Origin: CBDBJR01 sp965206445
GTDB lineage: Bacteria > Pseudomonadota > Gammaproteobacteria > Arenicellales > Poriferihabitantaceae
Assembly (NCBI GenBank): GCA_965206445.1
Contig: CBDBJR010000002.1
Location: forward strand, 2,480,001-2,544,000
DNA length: 64,000 bases
Direction of reading: 5' to 3'
Part shown: piece after piece, positions 9,177 through 18,300 of the stretch
Numbering within the stretch: the stretch's first letter is position 1
Layout of the letters: each line of letters begins with the position of its first letter
The notes under the pieces: model-generated
Told to the model about the DNA's origin: nothing
The model's input: the letters and a program-made list of their open reading frames with translations, nothing else
The model's database searches: none
Program-made: the position numbers and the translations under genes

Positions 9177-9365
9177 TGCCTTCCTATGTCAGTGGGGCCA
9201 TCGTTTATTCTGGACTGCGCACCGGACAAGACATTAACAAAAATCGGCGATAGCATGGCACAACAGCGCGCCGGAAATCGTTCATTCTATGGCTGGGCGG
9301 AAATGCCGGTTGCCGGTGTCGGCACAGACAATCGAGAAGTCCGCGCTACGCCGCAACCTGGTAAA

Positions 9366-9393
9366 GGAGCACGGGCATTCCTGCCCGTGCTCC
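9366..9393. repeat. REP-like hairpin (12-bp stem, TTCC loop)
   Basis: A perfect inverted repeat, GGAGCACGGGCA-TTCC-TGCCCGTGCTCC, 71 bases before the aminotransferase start. The GGAGCACGG(G/A)CA-TTCC core recurs at 14471, 15296 and, in variant form, 33241, so this is one member of a dispersed REP-type family and not a dedicated terminator. Confidence 0.7.
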
Positions 9394-9463
9394 GTTGGAT
9401 TTGCCGATCCGGGATAATCAATGCTACATTGCGCACACATCTATCGCCTGACCGAGGTATCCC

Positions 9464-10870
9464 ATGTCGCAAACCGCATTATCACCCGATTTTCAGCAAG
9501 TCTGGCAGCAGGATAAGGACCACCACGTCCACCCCTGGACCCACTTCCCCACGTTCAAACAAACCGGCTCATTGATCTTGAACCGGGCCGAGGGCGCGTA
9601 TGTTTATGACGCGCAGGGCAACCGGTATCTCGACGGCATCGGCGGTTTGTGGTGCGTCAACGTCGGCTATGGCCGCAAGGAAATCGCTCAGGCGATGGCC
9701 GAGCAGGCGGAAAACATGGTGTATTACTCGTCATTCGGCCCCCATACTTCGGTGCCGGCGGCGCAGCTGGCGCATAAACTGGCGACCCTGGCGCCGGATG
9801 GGCTGAATCATATTCAGTTCGGTACCGGCGGTTCGATGGCCAATGATACCGCTATCCGCATGGTGCATTATTATTTCAATCGGCTGGGGAAAAAATCTAA
9901 AAAGAAAATTATCACGCGGCACGACGGCTATCACGGCAGCACCTACCTGGCGATGTCGCTTACCGGCGTCGCATTCGACCATCAGGGGTTCGATATTATT
10001 GACGACGGGTTGATTCACCGGATCGCCTCGCCGAATTGTTATCGCCGCCCCGACGGCATGTCGCTGGAGGCCTTCTGCGATCAGCTGGTGGGCGAGTTCG
10101 AGCACAAGATTGCGCAGTTGGGCGCCGAAAACGTGGCTGCGTTTATCGCCGAGCCGATTATGGGGGCGGGCGGGGTGATTGTCGCCCCGCCGGGGTACCA
10201 CGCCCGGATGCTGGCGGTGTGCCGCCAATACGAGGTGTTGTATATCGCCGACGAGGTGGTGACCGCATTTGGCCGTCTGGGGCATTTCTTTGCGTCGCAG
10301 TCGGTGTTCGATATGGTGCCGGATATCATCACCAGCGCGAAGGGCCTGTCTTCCGCCTATGCGCCGCTGTCGGCGACGATTTTGTCTGATCGATTTTATG
10401 ACGTTATCAGCACGCCGGAATCGGAAGGGACGGTGCTGACCCACGGCTTTACGTATTCCGGCCACCCGGTTTGCTGCGCCGCCGGGCTGAAGAATATCGA
10501 GATACTGGAGCGCGAGGATATCTGCGGTCACGTGCGCGCAATCGGGCCGTACTTCCAGCAGCAGCTCGACCGCCTCGGCGAGCTTGACCTGGTCGGTGAC
10601 GTGCGCGGCAGTCACTTTATGCTGTGCGTGGAAAACGTCGCCAACCAGCACACCAAGGCGCTGTTATCGCCCGACCTCAAGGTGGGCGACAGGATTGCCG
10701 CGGCGGCGCAAAAACGCGGGGTGCTGGTGCGCCCGATTGGCCACCTCAATGTGCTGTCGCCGCCGCTGATTCTCGACCGGGCGCAGATCGATACGCTGGT
10801 ATCGGTGCTGCGGGAATCAATCGTTGAGGTGATGGATGATCTGATGCGGGAAGGTGTCTGGCATGCGTGA
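9464..10870 (+). CDS. Class III PLP-dependent aminotransferase (polyamine/omega-amino type)
   Basis: A 468-residue fold-type I aminotransferase that moves an amino group from an omega-amine or diamine to an oxo-acid. Seen are the N-terminal YVYDAQGNRYLDGIGGLW motif, the ADEVVTAFGR segment with the pyridine-binding Asp263, and the PLP-binding Lys293 in IITSAKGLSS. The cofactor-phosphate region is FGTGGSMANDTAIRM and the C-terminal region is VRPIGHLNVLSPPLI. It resembles putrescine/taurine:pyruvate aminotransferases (SpuC-like). It heads a three-gene set with a gamma-glutamylpolyamine-synthetase-like protein and an amine dehydrogenase, which supports a role in amine breakdown. The exact substrate is not fixed by sequence. 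Confidence 0.85.
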   Translation: MSQTALSPDFQQVWQQDKDHHVHPWTHFPTFKQTGSLILNRAEGAYVYDAQGNRYLDGIGGLWCVNVGYGRKEIAQAMAEQAENMVYYSSFGPHTSVPAAQLAHKLATLAPDGLNHIQFGTGGSMANDTAIRMVHYYFNRLGKKSKKKIITRHDGYHGSTYLAMSLTGVAFDHQGFDIIDDGLIHRIASPNCYRRPDGMSLEAFCDQLVGEFEHKIAQLGAENVAAFIAEPIMGAGGVIVAPPGYHARMLAVCRQYEVLYIADEVVTAFGRLGHFFASQSVFDMVPDIITSAKGLSSAYAPLSATILSDRFYDVISTPESEGTVLTHGFTYSGHPVCCAAGLKNIEILEREDICGHVRAIGPYFQQQLDRLGELDLVGDVRGSHFMLCVENVANQHTKALLSPDLKVGDRIAAAAQKRGVLVRPIGHLNVLSPPLILDRAQIDTLVSVLRESIVEVMDDLMREGVWHA

Positions 10871-10975
10871 CGCCGGCGGCTGACCGCGGTCGGCCACCGT
10901 CAACCGCCGCATTTCCCGCCGCGGTGAACGCCCGGCCAGCGCGATACCCTGTCACCACAGCCAACTGACCATCGC

Positions 10976-12328
10976 ATGAATCCGTTCGAGTGCTATCTCA
11001 ACACCCATCCGCAGACCCGTTATCTGGATGTTTTTTGCGCCGATCTGGCCGGGGTCATCCGCGGCAAGCGCTATCCGGTGTCGGCTGCCGGCAAGGTGTT
11101 CGAGTCGGGTATGATGCTGCCGGGCGGCTGTTTTTTGCTGGCGGCGAACGGCGAATCGATGGACCCGGAGGGCATGGGGTTTTCCGACGGCGACCCGGAC
11201 GAGGTCGGCCTGCCGCTGCCGGCAACGCTGGTGCCCGCACCCTGGGCGCAGCTGCCCACCGCTCAGGTGATGGTCAGCCTGCACAGCCTGGCCGGGGTGC
11301 CGTATTATTTCGAGCCGCGCAATGTGCTCAGGCGGGTGCTGGAGCGGTTTGGCGAATTGAATCTGCGCCCGGTGGTGGCCTTCGAGCTGGAGTTTTTCCT
11401 GCTCGCCGCGCGCGACTCCCCTGCTCCGCCGGGTGCGCCCGAGCCGCTGCTGGCCGGGCGGGCGAACGACAGCCCGCAGGTCTATAGCCTGCAAGAGATC
11501 GAACACCACAGCCGACTGCTGGATGAGATCGTCTGCGCCTGCGAGACCCAGCAGATTGCCACCGGGGCGATCTCGGCTGAATACGCGCCGGGGCAATTCG
11601 AGATTAATTTGCAGCACAGCGATCAACTGCTGCAAGCGGCCGACCATTGCGTGATGTTCAAACACGCGGTACAAAGCATCGCCCGCAAACACGGGTTACA
11701 GGCGACCTTTATGCCCAAACCGGTTGCCGAGCTGAGCGGCAGCGGTTTGCACCTGCATCTCAGCCTGCTCGACCGGCAGCAGCGCAACGCCTTCGACGGC
11801 GGCGGGGTGTACCCGGCCCCGGCCTGCGGCAGCGAATTGCTGTATCATGCGATCGGCGGCTTGCAGCACACTATGGGAGATTTTATGGCGGTTTTCGCAC
11901 CTTCGATCAATTCCTACCGGCGCTTTATGCCGAACCGGTATGTGCCGGTCTCGCGCAGCTGGGGGTTTGAAAATCGCTCGGTTGCGATCCGCATCCCCGC
12001 CGCCGCCGGCAACGCCCGGCGCATCGAGCACCGCGTCGCAGGCGCCGACGCCAACCCCTATCTGGCGCTGGCGGCGCTGCTGTCCGGCATCCACTATGGC
12101 ATCAGCCGAAAAATCGCCGCCGACAGCCCGAGCCGGGGGAATGCCGGCGCCCACCGCGACGCGACGCTGCCATTCGAGGCCGAGCCGGCGTTTCGTGCCT
12201 GCCGCGACAGCGCCACCGCCGCCGCGTATTTTGGCGAGCGGTATATCCGCGCCTATACCAGCTGCAAATTGAACGAATACCGGGCCGTGGTCGAACGCGG
12301 CCTGCCCGATACCGCCTGGTATCTATAG
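10976..12328 (+). CDS. Glutamine synthetase-like gamma-glutamylpolyamine synthetase (PuuA-like)
   Basis: A 450-residue ATP-dependent ligase of the glutamine synthetase fold. The N-terminus (DVFCADLAGVIRGKRYPV) follows the PuuA pattern. The catalytic part shows VAFELEFFLL, APGQFEINLQH (metal-binding acidic residues), GSGLHLHLSL (nucleotide/metal His), INSYRRFMPNRYVP, NRSVAIRIP and EHRVAGADANPYLALAALL. PuuA couples glutamate to putrescine; relatives use other amines, including methylamine and ethanolamine. It lies 105 bases after the aminotransferase and 52 before the amine dehydrogenase on the same strand, consistent with one amine-catabolic operon. True glutamine synthetase is less likely: the GlnA adenylylation region is not evident and the N-terminus is PuuA-like. 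Confidence 0.82.
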   Translation: MNPFECYLNTHPQTRYLDVFCADLAGVIRGKRYPVSAAGKVFESGMMLPGGCFLLAANGESMDPEGMGFSDGDPDEVGLPLPATLVPAPWAQLPTAQVMVSLHSLAGVPYYFEPRNVLRRVLERFGELNLRPVVAFELEFFLLAARDSPAPPGAPEPLLAGRANDSPQVYSLQEIEHHSRLLDEIVCACETQQIATGAISAEYAPGQFEINLQHSDQLLQAADHCVMFKHAVQSIARKHGLQATFMPKPVAELSGSGLHLHLSLLDRQQRNAFDGGGVYPAPACGSELLYHAIGGLQHTMGDFMAVFAPSINSYRRFMPNRYVPVSRSWGFENRSVAIRIPAAAGNARRIEHRVAGADANPYLALAALLSGIHYGISRKIAADSPSRGNAGAHRDATLPFEAEPAFRACRDSATAAAYFGERYIRAYTSCKLNEYRAVVERGLPDTAWYL

Positions 12329-12380
12329 CCGCATCGGTCGAGCCCGCGATGCGTTAATCCACCCACCCGGATGCACAGCC

Positions 12381-14465
12381 ATGAATGATTCCGCCAACCG
12401 CTACGCGATTTTGTTTGAACCGGTGCAAATCGGCCCGGTGACGGCCAAGAACCGTTTCTACCAGGTGCCGCACTGCAACGGCATGGGGCATCTGTACCCC
12501 AAAGCGGTCGCCGCCAGCCGCGGGGTGAAAGCCGAAGGCGGCTGGGCGGTGATTGCCACCGAGGAATGCGAGATCCATCCGGGCAGCGATCTGTCGCCGT
12601 ACATCGAAACGCGGCTGTGGGACCAGCAGGATATGCGCCATTTGCAGCTCAGCGTCGACGCGGTGCACGCCCATGGTGCGCTGGCGGCGATCGAGCTGGT
12701 GCACAACGGCCACTACGCCGGCAACCGCTACAGTCGACTGCCGGTGATGGGGGTCAGCGATCTGATGGGCAACACCTACGACCCGATGCAGGCCTACGCG
12801 ATGAGCAAGCGCGACATTGCCAACGTGATCAAAATGCACCGCCAGGCGGCCCTGCGCGCGCGCGACATCGGCTTTGATATTGTCTATGTGTACGCGGCCC
12901 ACAACGCCACGCTGCCGTTCCATTTTCTCAATCCGCGCTGCAATCGACGCAGCGATGAGTACGGCGGCAGTCTGGAAAACCGGGTGCGGCTATTGAAGGA
13001 GCTGTTGATCGACACCAAAGAAGCGGTCGGCGACCGCTGCGGCGTCGCCATCCGCCTGGCGGTGGATGAGTTGCTCGGCGACGACGGCATCTGCGCCGGG
13101 CAGGAAGGCCGGGAAATCGTGGCCATGCTGGCCGAGCTGCCGGATTTGTGGGATGTCAACGTGTCGAACTGGGAAAACGACTCGCTGTCCTCGCGGTTTG
13201 GCGAGGAGGGCGCGCAGGAGCAGTACACCCGCTTCGTCAAACCGCTGACCAGCAAACCGGTGGTCGGCGTCGGGCGCTTCACGTCGCCCGACGCGATGGT
13301 GGCACAAATCAAACGCGGCGTGCTGGATCTGATCGGCGCCGCCCGACCGTCTATCGCCGACCCGTTTCTGCCGAAAAAAATCGAGAGCGGTCAGCTGGAC
13401 GATATCCGCGAGTGCATCGGCTGCAACATCTGCGCCGCCAGCGACAACGTCATCCACCCGCTGCGCTGCACGCAAAACCCGACCACCGCCGAAGAATTCC
13501 GGCGCAACTGGCACCCGGAGCGCATCAGCAAAAAATCCGCCGACGCGCATATTCTGGTGGTCGGCGGCGGCCCGGCCGGGCTGGAGGCCGCCATGTCGCT
13601 TGGCCGGCGCGGCTACGACGTCACGCTGGTCGAAGCGGGCGCGGCGCTGGGCGGCCGCGTGCTGACCGAAAGCCGGCTGCCCGGGCTGGCCGCCTGGAAG
13701 CGGGTCGCCGACTACCGTACCGGCCAGCTCGACAAACTGCCCAATGTCACCGTGCATCTGCACAGCGAGCTGAACGCGCAGCAGATCCGCGAGTTCTGTG
13801 CCGAGATGCAGATCCGCGACGTGGTGCTGGCCACCGGCAGCCGGTGGCGCACCGACGGCCTGGGCTATGAACACGAGTGGCCGATTGAGACCGATGGCAG
13901 TGTCTGCATCCTGACGCCGGATGATCTGATGGCCGATGACAGCCGGCTCGAGCGGCTGGAGAGCGTGGTGGTTTATGACGACGATCATTACTACATGGCC
14001 GCCGCATTGGCGGAAAAGCTGGCCACCGCCGGCAAATCGGTCACCCTGGTCACCCCCGCCGCCGAGCCGGCGGAATGGAGCGACAACACGCTGGAACAGG
14101 AGCACACCGAGAAACGGCTGTTTGCGCTGGGGGTGGAGATCATCGCCAAGCACACCATCGACTACATCGAAGACGGCCAGCTGTATCTGGAGCGCGTCAA
14201 CAGTGAAACGGTAACCGCCATCGTCGCCGACGCCTGCGTGATGGTGACCTCGCGGCAGGCGAACAATCAAACCTATCATGATTTGGTGGACGAATTCGAC
14301 CAGCCCCGGCACAGTGAGTTGCGCACGGTAACGCGGGTCGGCGATGCGTTGGCACCCGCCACCATCGCCGCTGCGGTTTACCATGGTCACCGTTATGCGC
14401 AGGAGTTTGGGAGTCCGCCGGACGTGCTCGAGGTGCCGTTCAAGCGCGAATATATTGCGATTTAG
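12381..14465 (+). CDS. FMN/4Fe-4S amine dehydrogenase of the trimethylamine/histamine dehydrogenase family
   Basis: A 694-residue protein with an N-terminal old-yellow-enzyme-type barrel, a 4Fe-4S site and a C-terminal ADP/NAD-like domain (VVGGGPAGLEAA). It oxidatively deaminates an amine and passes electrons onward, probably to ETF. Cys32 in QVPHCNG matches the Cys that carries covalent 6-S-cysteinyl FMN. The cluster ligands are Cys345, Cys348, Cys351 and Cys363. Of the three aromatic cage residues of trimethylamine dehydrogenase, Trp264 is kept. The Tyr60 position is Glu62 and the Trp355 position is Asp355. Histamine dehydrogenase also has an Asp at the last position, which favours a primary diamine or histamine-like substrate. 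Asp267 and the YAAH motif (Tyr171, His174), equivalents of the catalytic residues, are present. Confidence 0.88.
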   Translation: MNDSANRYAILFEPVQIGPVTAKNRFYQVPHCNGMGHLYPKAVAASRGVKAEGGWAVIATEECEIHPGSDLSPYIETRLWDQQDMRHLQLSVDAVHAHGALAAIELVHNGHYAGNRYSRLPVMGVSDLMGNTYDPMQAYAMSKRDIANVIKMHRQAALRARDIGFDIVYVYAAHNATLPFHFLNPRCNRRSDEYGGSLENRVRLLKELLIDTKEAVGDRCGVAIRLAVDELLGDDGICAGQEGREIVAMLAELPDLWDVNVSNWENDSLSSRFGEEGAQEQYTRFVKPLTSKPVVGVGRFTSPDAMVAQIKRGVLDLIGAARPSIADPFLPKKIESGQLDDIRECIGCNICAASDNVIHPLRCTQNPTTAEEFRRNWHPERISKKSADAHILVVGGGPAGLEAAMSLGRRGYDVTLVEAGAALGGRVLTESRLPGLAAWKRVADYRTGQLDKLPNVTVHLHSELNAQQIREFCAEMQIRDVVLATGSRWRTDGLGYEHEWPIETDGSVCILTPDDLMADDSRLERLESVVVYDDDHYYMAAALAEKLATAGKSVTLVTPAAEPAEWSDNTLEQEHTEKRLFALGVEIIAKHTIDYIEDGQLYLERVNSETVTAIVADACVMVTSRQANNQTYHDLVDEFDQPRHSELRTVTRVGDALAPATIAAAVYHGHRYAQEFGSPPDVLEVPFKREYIAI

Positions 14466-14470
14466 CGGGT

Positions 14471-14540
14471 GGAACAGGAGCACGGACATTCCTGTCCGTG
14501 TTTTCAAAATAAACGGGTTGGAAAACCCGTTCTCCTTTCC
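14471..14540. repeat. 70-bp REP-like double hairpin, left copy
   Basis: It contains a hairpin GCACGGACA-TTCC-TGTCCGTG, an A-rich linker, a second hairpin CGGGTT-GGAA-AACCCG, and ends TTCTCCTTTCC. It matches the copy at 15296-15365 in the same orientation with about two mismatches. The pair flanks the HD-domain gene. Confidence 0.85.
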
Positions 14541-14595
14541 TGCAGAATGCCGGCCCCTGATTACCACCTTTATATGGTGTTAAAGTATCGTTCTA

Positions 14596-15138
14596 TCACC
14601 ACTTTATCATCGGTACTGGATTATTGAATGGATGCTTCATGATACATTTAATAACCATCTTACCCGCGTTTTTATGAAAGTCGGCATTTGGGAATTGAGC
14701 TTTAACTTGCTTTATATGGGTTTTAGGTATGCCGGACTTAAATAAACCAAGGGAAGCATCCACCCGATCGGCTTTGCGGAAGGCTTCAACAAGTGGATAG
14801 GGTGGGTCTTTGTGCTGTGTAATCTTATGATGCTGAGTGATCATTAGCTCTATTTCCTCTGACCATGCTTCCAGATTTTTCTTTTTTAAGTATTCCATTG
14901 CCAGCGATACGGATGGAGGAAGGTAATCGAGCGTATTTTCGACCCATGCTCCGAGGTCGTGGAAGGCACCTGCAATAATTAGTTTTTCTCTCTCTTCCTC
15001 ACTGCAATCTTTAAGTATAAGACAAAAATTAACTGTGCGGTACACGTGATTTTTATAGCCTTCGTAAACAACTCCGAGGGGCTTCTTCCAACTCGCCAAT
15101 ATTTCTTCGAGTAAAGCAAACTGTTTTTCAACGATCAT
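14596..15138 (-). CDS. HD-domain protein (putative phosphohydrolase)
   Basis: A 180-residue HD-superfamily protein. Metal-binding positions are visible: His31 (YKNHVYR), His60-Asp61 (GAFHDLG), His103/His104 (ITQHHKI) and Asp123 (FRKADRVD). HD proteins hydrolyse phosphate esters, often of nucleotides; the substrate is unknown. The start at 15138 has AAGGAGA about 9 bases upstream; in-frame codons up to 15249 lack such a signal. The gene is richer in A and T than its neighbours and lies between two near-identical 70-bp direct repeats, so it was probably acquired or moved as a unit and could be lost by recombination between them. Confidence 0.75.
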   Translation of the reverse strand: MIVEKQFALLEEILASWKKPLGVVYEGYKNHVYRTVNFCLILKDCSEEEREKLIIAGAFHDLGAWVENTLDYLPPSVSLAMEYLKKKNLEAWSEEIELMITQHHKITQHKDPPYPLVEAFRKADRVDASLGLFKSGIPKTHIKQVKAQFPNADFHKNAGKMVIKCIMKHPFNNPVPMIKW

Positions 15139-15266
15139 TGTCACTTCTCCTTGCTGTAGAACTCTAGTAGAAGGTAACGTATTTTGCAGTTGTTTTCCAT
15201 CACTACTCATCCCGTTCCCGCCTTGACGCAACATGGGAGGGAAGCCCATAATCCCCTCTATCCCGT

Positions 15267-15293
15267 GCCGACGTGGCGGAATGGCAGACGCGC
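15267..15293 (+). pseudogene. 5' fragment of a tRNA-Leu
   Basis: The 27 bases begin GCCGACGTGGCGGAATGG and continue CAGACGCGC. They match the acceptor strand, D stem and D loop of a leucine tRNA. The anticodon, long variable arm, T arm and matching acceptor strand are absent: two bases later the 70-bp REP-like repeat starts. It cannot be a functional tRNA and looks like a remnant of a rearrangement or of an integration target. Confidence 0.6.
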
Positions 15294-15295
15294 CA

Positions 15296-15365
15296 GGAAC
15301 AGGAGCACGGACATTCCTGTCCGTGTTTTTAAAATAAACGGGTTGGAAAACCCGTTCTCCTTTCC
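15296..15365. repeat. 70-bp REP-like double hairpin, right copy
   Basis: Same orientation and near identity to 14471-14540, with the first mismatch in the T-run after the first hairpin. It abuts the tRNA-Leu fragment on its left and the end of the RND permease gene on its right (1 base before the stop codon). Confidence 0.85.
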
Positions 15366-15366
15366 A

Positions 15367-18300
15367 TCAGGGCGCCGGCTCGATGCGAAAAAACAGCGCG
15401 TACAACGCCGGCACCACTACCAGCGTCAGCACCGTGGCGAAGCTCAAACCAAACACCAGCACCACCGCCATCGATTGGAAAAATGCGTCGAAAAACAGCG
15501 GCGCTACGCCCAGCACCGTGGTCAGCGTGCCCATCATCACCGGGCGCACACGGCTGATTACCGAGTCTATCACCGCGGCATGGCCGGGTTTGCCGCGGTC
15601 GGTTTCAACCCGCATCTGATCGACCAGCACAATCGCGTTTTTCAGCAGCAGGCCCGACAGCGAGAGTACGCCCAGAATGCTCATAAACTCCATTGGCGTG
15701 TCGGTCGCCAGCAGGCCGGCTACGACGCCAATCAACGCCAGTGGCACCACCAGCCAGATGACCACCGGTTGGCGGACGGTGCCGAACAGGACAAACACCA
15801 CCAGCACCATCGCCAGCAATCCGAGCGGGATGGTCGAGGCCAGGTTTGCATTCGATTCTTTGGCATTGCCATGTTCGCCGTCCCATTCGAGCGTGTAGCC
15901 GGCGGGTAATTCGATCGCTTCTATCGCCGGTCTGATGCGCGCAAACAAATCCGCCGCCAATGCCTGCGGGTAGGGGTCGCTTTGCGCTTTAATCGTCCAG
16001 ACGCGGTCTTCACGCCGTAAAAGACTGTCGCGCCAGACGGTTCTAAAGCCGTCGGTCACCTGGCGAATGGGCACCACGTTGCCGGTCGCGGAGCTTAATA
16101 CCTGGATGTTTTCGATGTTCTCGACGCTGTGCCGTTCTTGAATCGGGGCGCGCGAGATGATCGGCAGCAGGTCGTCGCCTTCGCGGTATACCCCGACGGT
16201 TTTGCCGGAAAAACCGGTCTGCAACGCAGCCGCCAGATCCTCTCTGGAAACCCCGGCGCGCAGCCCCTTGCCGGCGGCGTAGATCGGCTCGATCACGCTC
16301 ACCGGCTGGCGCCAGTCATCTTTGACCGACAGCGCGCCGCCGTCGGCGAGCATGATTGCCTTGGCCTGATTGGCCAGGCGGCGCAATACCGCCGGCGCCG
16401 GCCCCTTGAACACCGCCTCGATTTTCGAGCCGCCGCCGGGGCCGAGGACAAAGCGCCACACCTTGGCCTGCGCGTTGGGGTAATGGTCGCGAATATGGCG
16501 CTGGATCTGCGGCAGCAGGTGCTCAATTTGTCGGTAATCGTCAACCCGGGCGAGAATCTGCCCGTAAGCCGGGTTCGACGATTCGGGCGAATAGATCAGC
16601 ATGTAGCGCAGCCCGCCGCCGCCAATCAGCGTCTGCACCGCGTTAACGCCGTCGAGCGCGGCGACGAATTGCTCGACCTGTTTCAGGTCGGCTTGCGTAC
16701 GGGCGATCGAGGTGCCCTGCGGCAGCCAGTAGTCGACCGCCAGCTGCGGCGTGGTGGAGGCCGGGAAAAAACCCGGCGTGACGAATTGAAACCCCCAGAC
16801 CGACACGCCAAACAGCACCACCACGGCGCCGACAACCCCCTTGCGCGCGCGCAGCGTGTGATGCAGCAACCGCCGGCAGGCGGTTAAAAACCACGGCTCG
16901 CGCCCGGCGCCGGCGGCGTGTGGCGCGGCGTCTTTGAATAGCCAGTAGCAAAACAGCGGCGCCAGCGTCAGCGCGAATACCCAGCTGAACAGCAGCGAGA
17001 TCAAAACCACCCAGAACAGATGCCCGGTATATTCCGCCGTATCGCCCGGCGCAAAGCCGATCGGGGCGAACGCGATGATGCCGACCAGCGTGCCGCCCAG
17101 CAGCGGCCATTTGGTCTGCGCAACGACCTCACGGGCGATGTCGATTTTGCCTCTGCCCTGCTGCACGCCGACGAGGATGCCCTCGGTGACGACAATCGCA
17201 TTGTCCACCATCATGCCGAGCGCAATAATCAGCGCGCCGAGGGAGACGCGGTGCATCGGAATATCGGCGAGTTGCATCGTCGCCAGCGTGGCCAGGATGG
17301 TCAGCAGCAAAACCGCCCCGATCACGAGCGCCGAGCGCAGCCCCATAAAGATCAGCAGCGTCACCAGCACAATCACCAGCGTGGCAATCACGTTGAGCAC
17401 GAAGTTGCCCACCGCGGCATCGACGATCCGACCCTGGTGGTAGTACTCATGCAGCTCGATGCCGAGCGGCCGGCGGCGCTGCGACTCGGCAATTTTGCTA
17501 TCGACCGCCTGCCCGGTTTTGACCACGTTGCCGCCCTGTACCGCGGCCACCCCGAGCGCAATGGCCGGCTTGCCGTTGTAGCGAATCAATTGCTGCGGCG
17601 GCGTTTCGTAGCCCCGCCATACGGTGGCAATGTCTTTCAGGTAAACGATTTTCCCACCGGCCGCGCCCGCCACCAGCAGATTCTGGATCGCCGCAACCGA
17701 GTCGATCGCCCCGGACGGGTCAATCACGACGGTTTGCTCGCCAATGTCGACGCTGCCGGCGGCAATGACCGCATTTTGCTGTTCGAGTATGCGGTAAATC
17801 TGGTTGACCGATACGCCCAGGGTCACCGCGCGCGCCTGCGCAATTTCAATAAATATGGCCTCGCGCAATTCCCCCGCCAGGCTGACCTTGGCGACGCCGG
17901 CGACTTGCAGCAGCTCGCTTTGCAGTTGCCGGGCATAGCGGCGCAGCTCGGCCGGCGTATAGCCGTCGCCGGTGATGAAGTAATAGGTGCCGTAGACGTC
18001 GCCAAAATCGTCATGCACGATCGGCGACGCGGCCCCCGGCGGCAGCATGCGCTCGGCATCTTTGATTTTGTTGCGCAGCTTGCTCCAGACAATCTGCAAA
18101 TCGGCCTTGCTCGGGGAAAAGCCGTATTTTATTTCGACGTTGAGCTGCGATACGCCGGCCGAGGAGACCGACTTCACCACCTCCACTTCCTGCAACTGCT
18201 GGATTGCCCGCTCCAACGGCGCCGTCACCTCCTCGGCCACCTCCAGCGGACTCGCGCCCGGATAGGCGGTAAATACCTGGGCGATGCGGATGGTAAATTC

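Noticed and set aside
9186..9575. 129-codon plus-strand frame between the hypothetical gene and the aminotransferase
   Set aside because: It runs through a REP-like hairpin and into the aminotransferase gene in another frame; no motif or ribosome binding site.
10976..12328. Calling the gene glnA (true glutamine synthetase)
   Set aside because: N-terminal sequence and amine-catabolic neighbours match PuuA-like ligases better.
12990..14567. 525-codon minus-strand frame opposite the amine dehydrogenase
   Set aside because: Low-complexity antisense translation rich in V, G, R, H and Q; the plus-strand gene has conserved cofactor motifs throughout.
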